Shown one piece after another: positions 41,373-48,462 of a DNA stretch of 64,000 nucleotides (positions are counted from its first letter, which is position 1; each line of letters starts with the position of its first letter). The DNA comes from Andeanibacterium fulvum (GTDB lineage Bacteria > Pseudomonadota > Alphaproteobacteria > Sphingomonadales > Sphingomonadaceae): positions 1,116,001 to 1,180,000 of the forward strand of contig NZ_JBANRM010000001.1 in the NCBI RefSeq assembly GCF_037154085.1. The letters are read 5' to 3'. Both the position numbers and the translations under genes were made by a program. Below the pieces are notes generated by a model, which saw only the letters and a program-made list of their open reading frames with translations, ran no database searches and was not told the origin of the DNA.

Positions 41373-42500
41373 ATGGAATACAAGCAACCGATCATCCAGA
41401 TCCGCAATGTGTCCAAACGCTTCGGGCAGGTCACTGCGGTCGACAATGTCTCGCTCAACATCATGCCGGGCGAATTCTTCGTGCTACTGGGCCCATCGGG
41501 CTGTGGGAAGACGACCCTGCTGCGCATGATCGCGGGCTTCGAGATGCCCACCGAAGGCCAGATTCTGATCGACGGGCAGGATATGGCCAAGGTGCCGCCC
41601 AACAAGCGGCCAGTGAACATGGTGTTCCAGTCCTACGCCGTGTTCCCGCATATGAGCGTGGCGGACAATGTCGGCTATGGCCTGAAGATCGCGGGGGTCG
41701 GCAAGGCAGAACGGGACAGCCGCGTGGCGGAGGCGCTGGAACTGGTGAAGCTCGACGGCTTCGGCGCTCGCAAGCCCAACCAGCTTTCCGGTGGCCAGCG
41801 CCAGCGCGTGGCCCTTGCCCGCTCTCTGGTGATGCGGCCCAAGGTGCTGCTTCTGGACGAACCGCTTTCCGCGCTCGATGCGAAACTACGCGCCCAGATG
41901 CAGTTCGAACTGGCCGATCTGCAGGATCAGGTAGGCATCACTTTCATCACCGTGACCCACGATCAGGACGAGGCGCTCTCCATGGCCGGGCGCATTGCCG
42001 TGATGAACAAGGGCGATGTGGCGCAGCTTGCCACTCCCGCCGATCTCTACGAGTTTCCCGCCAACCGCTTCGTCGCGGATTTCGTCGGCTCGGTGAACCT
42101 GTTCGAAGGCAAGCTGACGCTGGATGAGCCGCACCGGGCGGCAGTCGATTGCCCGGGTCTGGGCAAGGTCTATCTCAATCACGGGGTCACCGGCCCGCAC
42201 GGCGCCGACGTCTGGGTCGCGATCCGGCCCGAGAAGATCTATCTGCACGTTCCCGGCAAGGGCAAGGCCATCCGGGGCGCGGCGCAGGATGCGCCCGACG
42301 ATCACAATTTCGCGCGCGGGCAGATCAAGGGGATGAGCTATCTGGGCGACATCACCCTCTACGAAATCCGCCTCGATTCAGGCGCCATGCTGCGCGTATC
42401 GCGCCCCAATCTTTCGCGGCACGATCAGGAGGTGTTCTCCTGGGACGATCGGGTATCGATGCACTGGCGCGCGGACAGCCCTGTCGTCCTGCTGTCCTGA
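41373..42500 (+). CDS. Polyamine ABC transporter ATP-binding protein (PotA/PotG type)
   Basis: The 375-residue ATPase has Walker A GPSGCGKTT, Q-loop VFQSYAVFPHM, signature LSGGQRQRVALARSL, Walker B VLLLDEPLSALD and switch His in VTHDQDEA. The C-terminal TOBE-type regulatory domain (residues about 245-375) includes VWVAIRPEKIYL. It powers the two permeases upstream. In this cluster the order is binding protein, permease, permease, ATPase, different from potABCD of E. coli. Confidence 0.94.
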   Translation: MEYKQPIIQIRNVSKRFGQVTAVDNVSLNIMPGEFFVLLGPSGCGKTTLLRMIAGFEMPTEGQILIDGQDMAKVPPNKRPVNMVFQSYAVFPHMSVADNVGYGLKIAGVGKAERDSRVAEALELVKLDGFGARKPNQLSGGQRQRVALARSLVMRPKVLLLDEPLSALDAKLRAQMQFELADLQDQVGITFITVTHDQDEALSMAGRIAVMNKGDVAQLATPADLYEFPANRFVADFVGSVNLFEGKLTLDEPHRAAVDCPGLGKVYLNHGVTGPHGADVWVAIRPEKIYLHVPGKGKAIRGAAQDAPDDHNFARGQIKGMSYLGDITLYEIRLDSGAMLRVSRPNLSRHDQEVFSWDDRVSMHWRADSPVVLLS

Positions 42501-42513
42501 CCATTCCCCCGGC

Positions 42514-42532
42514 CTATCGGTAAATTCGATGA
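42514..42532. promoter_or_regulatory. LysR-type T-N11-A dyad upstream of the aldehyde dehydrogenase
   Basis: CTATC-GGTAAATTC-GATGA shares the CTATCGGWAA core and 9-nt spacer with the sites at 30912 and 38275. It lies 79 bp before the aldehyde dehydrogenase start, so that gene may have its own LysR-controlled promoter. Confidence 0.55.
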
Positions 42533-42610
42533 CCTGCGCTTTTCTTTTCGTATTTCCTCCTGCGCGGAGCGAAGCCTAACTTCGACCGGCATCAGCAAGG
42601 CAGGAATCCC

Positions 42611-44041
42611 ATGGTAGACCAGTACAGCCAGTTCATCGCCGGCCAGCCGATGAACGGGGACGAAGCGCCCGAAAAAGTGTTCAATCCGGCCACTGGAGGG
42701 GAAATCGCCAGCCTCGCCAGCGCCAGCCGCGCGCAGGTGGAAAGTGCCGTTGCATCTGCCGAGAAGGCCTTTACCGTCTGGTCGCGCATGACGCCGGCGG
42801 AGCGTTCGCGCCGGATGCTGAAGATTGCCGACCGGATCGAGGAACTCGCCGACGAATTCGCCCGGATCGAGATGATCAATTGCGGCAAGCCCATCGGCAC
42901 TGCCCGCGCAGTCGATGTCGGCAACACGGTGGACGTGTTCCGCTTCTTCGCCGGGGCCGCCCGTACCGTGCCCGGCGTGCCTGCGGGCGAATACCGCCCC
43001 GGCCATACGTCCATGCTCCGCCGAGACCCGCTGGGCCTGTGCGTGGGCATTGCGCCTTGGAACTATCCGCTGATGATGGCCAGCTGGAAGATCGCCCCGG
43101 TGATCGCCGCCGGCAATTCCGTGGTTCTCAAGCCTTCGGAACACACTCCGCTCAGCGCGCTGAAGCTGGCGGAGGTCTGCGCGGAATTCCTGCCCGAGGG
43201 CGTGGTGAACGTGATCACCGGCAATGGCTCCAGTGTCGGCGCCCAGCTGGTCGCCCATCCGCGAGTGCGCATGGTCTCGCTGACGGGCGATGTTGCCACC
43301 GGACGCAAGATTCTGGAGGCAGTGGCCCCCACCATCAAGCGCACCCATTTCGAACTGGGCGGCAAGGCCCCGGTGATCGTGCTGGAGGATGCGGACATTC
43401 CCGCCGCCGTCAGCGCCATTGCCGAGGGTGGATATTACAATGCGGGGCAGGACTGCACCGCCGCCTGCCGCGTCTACGCCCACGCCAGCGTGCATGACCG
43501 GCTGGTGGCCGAACTGCAGGCCGCAATCGAGGCTATCCCGATGGGCGATCCGGCCGAGGCGGGAACCCAGCTCGGCCCGCTCATCACCGCCCGCCAGCGC
43601 GACCGTGTGGACGGCTTCGTCGCCCGTGCCGCCGCAGATACACCCGCCGAGATCGTGACCGGGGGCTTTGCCCCGGAAGGGCCAGGCTTCTTCTACGCCC
43701 CCACCCTGATCGCAGGCGCGCGCCATACGGACGAGATCGTGCAGAAGGAGGTCTTCGGCCCCGTTGTCTCCGTCACCCGCTTTACCGACGATGCCCAGGC
43801 GCTCGAATGGGCGAATGATTGCGAATATGGCCTCGCCTCCTCGGTCTGGACCACCAATGTCGGCAAGGCCGCGCAATTCGCCGCGCAGCTCCAATATGGG
43901 GTGACGTGGATCAACACCCATTCGGTCAACGCGACGGAAATGCCTCATGGCGGGGTGAAGAGTTCCGGCTATGGCTCGGACCTGTCGATCTATTGCCTCG
44001 AACATTACATGACGACGCGCCATGTGATGATTAAGCACTGA
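42611..44041 (+). CDS. Aldehyde dehydrogenase, probable gamma-aminobutyraldehyde/gamma-glutamyl-aminobutyraldehyde dehydrogenase
   Basis: The 476-residue enzyme has all aldehyde dehydrogenase motifs: PWNYPLMMASWKIAPVIAAGNSVVLKPSE, FELGGKAPVIVLEDAD (catalytic Glu), YYNAGQDCTAACR (catalytic Cys) and the C-terminal PHGGVKSSGYGSDLS. The GQDCTA and GGVKSSGYG forms are typical of gamma-aminobutyraldehyde dehydrogenases. With PuuA, PuuB and PuuD-like genes around it, it fills the PuuC step, oxidising the aldehyde from the oxidase or the transaminase. The next gene starts 4 bp after its stop. Confidence 0.9.
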   Translation: MVDQYSQFIAGQPMNGDEAPEKVFNPATGGEIASLASASRAQVESAVASAEKAFTVWSRMTPAERSRRMLKIADRIEELADEFARIEMINCGKPIGTARAVDVGNTVDVFRFFAGAARTVPGVPAGEYRPGHTSMLRRDPLGLCVGIAPWNYPLMMASWKIAPVIAAGNSVVLKPSEHTPLSALKLAEVCAEFLPEGVVNVITGNGSSVGAQLVAHPRVRMVSLTGDVATGRKILEAVAPTIKRTHFELGGKAPVIVLEDADIPAAVSAIAEGGYYNAGQDCTAACRVYAHASVHDRLVAELQAAIEAIPMGDPAEAGTQLGPLITARQRDRVDGFVARAAADTPAEIVTGGFAPEGPGFFYAPTLIAGARHTDEIVQKEVFGPVVSVTRFTDDAQALEWANDCEYGLASSVWTTNVGKAAQFAAQLQYGVTWINTHSVNATEMPHGGVKSSGYGSDLSIYCLEHYMTTRHVMIKH

Positions 44042-44045
44042 CCCC

Positions 44046-44777
44046 ATGTCGCGCCCCGTACTCGGAGTCATCGCCTGCCAGCGCAGGGTCGGTATCGAAC
44101 CGGCCCAGACCGTTATCGAACGCTATATCCGCGCGGCCATGGAATATGCCGATGTGGCGGCGCTGATCATTCCCTCCCTGCCCGATCTGATGACGGCAGG
44201 CGAAGTCGCCTCAAGGCTCGATGGAGTGCTGCTCACGGGCAGCCCCTCCAATATCGAAGGCTTTCGTTATGAGGACGAAGGCGGCGAAGGCCCCTTCGAT
44301 CCGGGCAGGGACGAGATCGCCCTCTCCATGGTCGGCCGCATGACCGATCTGGGCAGGCCGGTTTTCGGCATCTGCCGGGGCTTTCAGGAAATCAATGTCG
44401 CCTTGGGCGGCACGCTAAGGCGCGATGTATCCGCCGATGGCGCCCCGCTGCATCACCACGCGCCTGACGATGTGCCGTTCAACGCCATGTTCGACCATAT
44501 GCACCCGGTCCACCTTGCCGAAGGCGGCATGCTGGCACAGGCGTTCGGCAAACAGGACCTCACCGTCAACTCGGTCCATTTCCAGGGCGTGGGCAGGCTG
44601 GCGGATGGCTTGAACGTGGAAGCCACCGCGCCCGACGGGCTCGTCGAAGCCTATTCCACCCGGATTGGCAGCGCCCCCGTGCTTGCGGTACAATGGCACC
44701 CCGAGTGGCACCCGGAAGGCAATGCCGACAGCCAGGCCTTCTTCCGCCTGCTCGGACAGATGTTGCGAGGGGAATGA
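44046..44777 (+). CDS. puuD: Gamma-glutamyl-gamma-aminobutyrate hydrolase
   Basis: The 243-residue class I glutamine amidotransferase-like protein has the nucleophile Cys in FGICRGFQEINVALGG, the catalytic His/Glu in VQWHPEWHPEG, and LLTGSPSNIEGFRYEDEGGEGPFDPGRDE, typical of the PuuD family. It frees GABA from gamma-glutamyl-GABA, the last step of the Puu route. It follows the aldehyde dehydrogenase directly, so these two are one operon. Confidence 0.92.
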   Translation: MSRPVLGVIACQRRVGIEPAQTVIERYIRAAMEYADVAALIIPSLPDLMTAGEVASRLDGVLLTGSPSNIEGFRYEDEGGEGPFDPGRDEIALSMVGRMTDLGRPVFGICRGFQEINVALGGTLRRDVSADGAPLHHHAPDDVPFNAMFDHMHPVHLAEGGMLAQAFGKQDLTVNSVHFQGVGRLADGLNVEATAPDGLVEAYSTRIGSAPVLAVQWHPEWHPEGNADSQAFFRLLGQMLRGE

Positions 44778-44832
44778 TGCCCATCACGCGCACCAATCGG
44801 TTTCTCGCCCGGATCGGGTTCTCACCCTGAAG

Positions 44833-44858
44833 GCGTGTTACACATCCGTGTAACACGC
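44833..44858. promoter_or_regulatory. Perfect 11-bp inverted repeat upstream of the putrescine aminotransferase
   Basis: GCGTGTTACAC and its exact complement flank ATCC. It lies 36 bp before the aminotransferase start, where an operator would be expected. The GTGTTACAC half-site resembles those bound by TetR-type repressors, but no TetR gene lies in the window. It could also be a hairpin, but there is no T-run. Confidence 0.65.
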
Positions 44859-44894
44859 ACGGCCTGCACCCCTTCCTTCCGAGAGAGAACCGAC

Positions 44895-46271
44895 ATGCCT
44901 CGCAATTACGACATCGCCGAACTGAAGCGCCTCGACGTGGCGCACCATTTGCCTGCCCAACAGGATTACAAGCTGATCGAGGATATGGGCGGCAGCCGCA
45001 TCGTGACCCATGCGGAAGGCTGTTACATCCACGATGGCGACGGCAACCGCATTCTGGACGGCATGGCCGGCCTTTGGTGTGTCAATGTCGGCTATGGGCG
45101 CGAGGAACTGGTGGAAGTGGCCGCCGAGCAGATGCGCGAACTGCCCTTCTACAACACCTTCTTCAAGACCGCCGCCCCTGCCACGGTGTTGCTGGCCCAC
45201 CGCATTGCCGGGCTAACTGGCGGCAAGCTGCAGCACGTGTTCTTCAACAGTTCCGGCTCCGAAGCGAATGACACCGTCTTCCGCATGGTGCGCCACTACT
45301 GGAAGCTGAAAGGGGAGCCCAAGCGCCAGATATTCATCAGCCGCTGGAACGCCTATCACGGCTCTACCGTGGCGGGGGTGAGCCTTGGCGGCATGAAGTT
45401 CATGCATGAACAGGGCGACCTGCCCATTCCAGGCGTTGAGCATGTCCGCCAGCCCTACTGGTTCGGTGAAGGCTTCGGCATGGACAAGCGCGAGTTCGGC
45501 AAGCTCTGCGCCGCCGCCATCGAGGAACGCATCCTTGAAGTCGGCCCGGAAAACGTCGCCGCCTTCATCGGCGAGCCGGTACAGGGCGCGGGCGGGGTGG
45601 TGATCCCGCCCGAAGGCTATTGGCAGGAAGTGGAAGCGATCTGCCGCAAATACGGCATCCTACTGGTGGCGGATGAAGTGATCTGCGGCTTTGGCCGTAC
45701 CGGCGAATGGTTCGGCCATCAGACCTTGGGTTTCACGCCCGATCTGGTGCCGATGGCCAAGGGGCTATCGTCGGGTTACCTGCCCATCAGCGCCACCGCC
45801 GTGTCCAGCGACATCGTGGAGGTGCTGAAGACCGGCGGCGATTTCGTCCACGGCTTCACCTATTCCGGCCATCCAGTGTCTGCCGCGGTCGCCCTGCGCA
45901 ATATCGACATCATCGAGCGCGAAGGGCTGGTTGCCCGCACGCGCGAGGATACCGGGCCCTATCTGGCCGAGGCACTAGCCCGGCTCGAGGATCACCCGCT
46001 GGTGGGCGAGGCCCGCTCCATCGGCCTGCTGGGTGCGGTCGAGATCGTCAGCAAGAAGGGCACTAACGAGCGTTTCGGCGGCAAGGAAGGTACTGCCGGG
46101 CCCATCGTGCGCGATCACTGCATCGCCAATGGCCTGATGGTGCGTGGCATCCGCGACACTATCGTCATGTGCCCACCGCTGACCATCTCACGCCAGCAGA
46201 TCGACGATCTGGTGGAGATCATCCGCAAGTCGCTCGATCAGGCAATGCCTGAACTGCGCGCCATCGGCTGA
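44895..46271 (+). CDS. spuC: Putrescine:pyruvate-type class III aminotransferase
   Basis: The 458-residue enzyme matches the SpuC pattern: GLWCVNVGYGREELVEVA, FFNSSGSEANDTVFRMVRHYW, SRWNAYHGSTVAGVSLGGM, HVRQPYWFGEGFGMD, GEPVQGAGGVVIPP, ADEVICGFGRTGEWFG and the PLP Lys in MAKGLSSGYLPISA. It moves an amino group of putrescine (or a related diamine) to pyruvate, giving 4-aminobutanal for the nearby aldehyde dehydrogenase. It therefore provides a second route next to the gamma-glutamyl one. Its 3' end overlaps the convergent flavoprotein gene by 34 bp. Confidence 0.9.
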   Translation: MPRNYDIAELKRLDVAHHLPAQQDYKLIEDMGGSRIVTHAEGCYIHDGDGNRILDGMAGLWCVNVGYGREELVEVAAEQMRELPFYNTFFKTAAPATVLLAHRIAGLTGGKLQHVFFNSSGSEANDTVFRMVRHYWKLKGEPKRQIFISRWNAYHGSTVAGVSLGGMKFMHEQGDLPIPGVEHVRQPYWFGEGFGMDKREFGKLCAAAIEERILEVGPENVAAFIGEPVQGAGGVVIPPEGYWQEVEAICRKYGILLVADEVICGFGRTGEWFGHQTLGFTPDLVPMAKGLSSGYLPISATAVSSDIVEVLKTGGDFVHGFTYSGHPVSAAVALRNIDIIEREGLVARTREDTGPYLAEALARLEDHPLVGEARSIGLLGAVEIVSKKGTNERFGGKEGTAGPIVRDHCIANGLMVRGIRDTIVMCPPLTISRQQIDDLVEIIRKSLDQAMPELRAIG

Positions 46272-47218
46272 TCGCAGGAAGCACCGGTCGCGCCGGACAA
46301 GATCTGCTCCGCAAGGCGGCGGCCGGAAAGCCAGGCCGCCTCCACGCGGGGGCCGATCAGCCAGTCTCCGCAAACGCCGAGGCGGGAGGTGCTATCCCAG
46401 AGCGCCCCACGCCCGGCGCTGCCGGACAAGGCAAAACGCCAGCGATGGCCGACGACTGCGACAGGCTGTTGCGAGGTTCCCGATGCGGCGAGAAAAGCGC
46501 GGGACAATGCCGCTGCCGCCCAATCCGGATCGCGTTCAAGGTGTTCGCGCGACCATTCGGGCGTTGCGTGAATGGTCCATGCCTCTGCCCCCGAACGTCC
46601 CGGCTTGGAATTGTTGCGCGCAGCCCAGGCAACGATGCCGCTGTTCGTCACGACGGGTGGGCCTTCCAACGGTAGGGCAAAGGTCAGCATGGCAGCCCAA
46701 CAGGGCGTTGAAGGAGCGGAAACCGCCACGCGCGCCATATCGAGGCAATAGAGGCCCAGCAGCGGGGCAGCCTGTTCGGCGGGCAACGCAATCACGAGCG
46801 CATCGAACGGGCCGGCCCGTCCTTGCTCGAAGGCAAGATGCCAGCCATCCGAACTGCGCGCGATCCCGCGCACATGCACGCCCGCGCTCACGTCGAGCGG
46901 ATGGGCAATATGCTTTGGAATGGCATTCATTGCCGGCACGCCCACCCAGGCGTCATCGCGTGCCTCGCTCCAGCGGCTGACCACGCCAGCGGCCTCCCAC
47001 TGGCCAATCTGCCTGATGAACTCAGGATCGCGGGCCACCAGAAATTGGGCGCCGTGATCGAAAGTGACATTGCCGCAATCTGTTTCCATCCGGCGGGACG
47101 ACATTCGCCCACCCGGTGCACGCCCCTTGTCGAACAGGCTTACGCAATGGCCGTGCCGCGAAAGCATTTCTGCGCAGGACAGCCCTGCAATTCCAGCCCC
47201 GATGATCCCCACCCTCAT
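46238..47218 (-). CDS. Renalase-like NAD/FAD-dependent oxidoreductase
   Basis: The 326-residue flavoprotein begins with a dinucleotide-binding fold (VGIIGAGIAGLSCAEMLSRHGH) and the GG motif KGRAPGGRMSSRR, followed by FDHGAQFLVARDPEF. These match the renalase/amine-oxidase-like branch. The C-terminal LGVCGDWLIGPRVEAAWLSGRRLAEQIL is the usual second FAD contact. Bacterial renalases oxidise wrongly reduced NAD(P)H isomers; this has not been shown for this protein. It converges with and overlaps the aminotransferase gene by 34 bp and is divergent from a blue-light regulator, which suggests light control. Confidence 0.85.
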   Translation of the reverse strand: MRVGIIGAGIAGLSCAEMLSRHGHCVSLFDKGRAPGGRMSSRRMETDCGNVTFDHGAQFLVARDPEFIRQIGQWEAAGVVSRWSEARDDAWVGVPAMNAIPKHIAHPLDVSAGVHVRGIARSSDGWHLAFEQGRAGPFDALVIALPAEQAAPLLGLYCLDMARVAVSAPSTPCWAAMLTFALPLEGPPVVTNSGIVAWAARNNSKPGRSGAEAWTIHATPEWSREHLERDPDWAAAALSRAFLAASGTSQQPVAVVGHRWRFALSGSAGRGALWDSTSRLGVCGDWLIGPRVEAAWLSGRRLAEQILSGATGASCDQPMARSSGIA

Positions 47219-47332
47219 CCGAGCACACCTTCGCGTTCAGACGGGCGGTTGGACTGGGGGCGTGAAATAGTCATGGGCACGTCTGCGTTGCCAAGGACGG
47301 GCGCTTGCGCCAACATGGCCGAAGGGGCAGCG

Positions 47333-47349
47333 CCTTGCCCTCGGCAAGG
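47333..47349. promoter_or_regulatory. Inverted repeat before the LOV-HTH gene
   Basis: CCTTGCC-CTC-GGCAAGG is a perfect 7-bp dyad, 20 bp before the LOV-HTH start codon in the 150-bp divergent promoter region. It may be the site for this regulator or for another one. Confidence 0.45.
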
Positions 47350-47368
47350 GAAATGCTAACTTCCGATC

Positions 47369-47959
47369 ATGGCCATACACGACATAATCGACGCCAGCCC
47401 TACCGCTGCAGTCATCAGCGATCCCCGTCAGCCCGACAATCCCATCATTGCCTGCAATGACGCGTTTGTGCGGCTGACCGGCTATGCGCGCGAAGAGATC
47501 GTGGGCCGCAATTGCCGTTTTCTCAGCGGGCCGGAGACGGAGCCGGAACTGACCGAAATGCTGCGCGACGGCATTCGCCGCAAGCAACCGGTGATGGTGG
47601 AAATCCTGAACTACAAGAAGGACGGCAGCCGCTTCCGCAACGCGGTGATGGTAGCGCCGATCTTCGACGACGCGGGCGAACTGGAATATTTTCTCGGTTC
47701 CCAAATGGAAGTGGTCCTGTCCTCAGGCCTTTCCAGCGCGGACCGCAGCAGTCAGGCACAGGACAAGATCGCCGCGCTAACCGGGCGCCAGCGGGAAATC
47801 CTTGAAATGATGTCGGCAGGCCAGCTCAACAAGCAGATCGCCTATGCGCTGGGCCTGAGCGAACGCACAGTGAAGATGCACCGGGCAGCCCTGCTCAAGG
47901 CGCTCGACGTGAAGACCAGCGCGGATGCGATCCGCCTTGCAGTCGAAGCCGGGCTCTAG
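47369..47959 (+). CDS. LOV-HTH blue-light-responsive transcription factor (EL222-like)
   Basis: The 196-residue protein has a LOV photosensor domain at residues 1-115: ASPTAAVISDPRQPDNPII, GRNCRFLSGPETEP with the flavin-adduct Cys49, VEILNYKKDGSRFRNAVMVAPI and YFLGSQMEV. A LuxR-type helix-turn-helix follows (LTGRQREILEMMSAGQLNKQIAYALGLSERTVKMHRAALLKAL). This layout and many residues match EL222, where blue light forms a Cys-flavin bond that frees the HTH domain to dimerise and bind DNA. EL222 also lacks the Gln of the common NCRFLQ motif. The N-terminal extension of EL222 is absent. The divergent flavoprotein is the nearest possible target. Confidence 0.94.
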   Translation: MAIHDIIDASPTAAVISDPRQPDNPIIACNDAFVRLTGYAREEIVGRNCRFLSGPETEPELTEMLRDGIRRKQPVMVEILNYKKDGSRFRNAVMVAPIFDDAGELEYFLGSQMEVVLSSGLSSADRSSQAQDKIAALTGRQREILEMMSAGQLNKQIAYALGLSERTVKMHRAALLKALDVKTSADAIRLAVEAGL

Positions 47960-48462
47960 GGGCGGAAAAACACTTTCCTACAGACCCTGAAATGGCGTTT
48001 ATCCTGCGCGATGAACAGCCGCGACTTTCCCCTGCCTTGCCTCGCTTCCGACCGGGTCATCCCAGGCGCGCTAAGCCTGCACGAAACGCCGACATGGAAG
48101 GTGACACTCCGGCCCGCGCGCAGTGCCCTGAAACGGCTCGAAACCGCGCCCCGCGGGAGGGAGACGGTGTGCACGAAAAGGGCCAATTTCCTGCCTGTAA
48201 GGGTGACACTTTCCGATGCTTCCTGGCCGCATCGACAATGCGAAACACCGCCGCGATTGCCCTAAAGGACAGGTCGAGCCAGAGCCCCAGATCGGCTAAA
48301 CAGAAATGAAGTCTTGCGAATGTCTGATTTCCCCAAGTCGGATCACAGCCGGGTAGTGGCTTCGCGCCGCTGCCCTGTTCGTGTTGTCAGCCATTTCCTC
48401 GGGCTGATCTCGGGCCTCGTCACACTACCCCCCTTGTGCGGCGGGGCCCACCACCGGGCCGA
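47960..48462. other. Intergenic region, no gene seen
   Basis: This 500-bp gap lies between the convergent LOV-HTH and aconitase-family genes. Short frames are present but have no ribosome site or family signature. Two direct copies of AAG(G)GTGACACT lie at 48098 and 48198, about 102 bp apart, of unknown meaning. Confidence 0.55.

Noticed and set aside
47992..48309. Plus-strand frame of 105 codons in the gap before the aconitase-family gene
   Set aside because: No ribosome site, Arg/Pro-rich shadow-like composition and overlapping frames on both strands.
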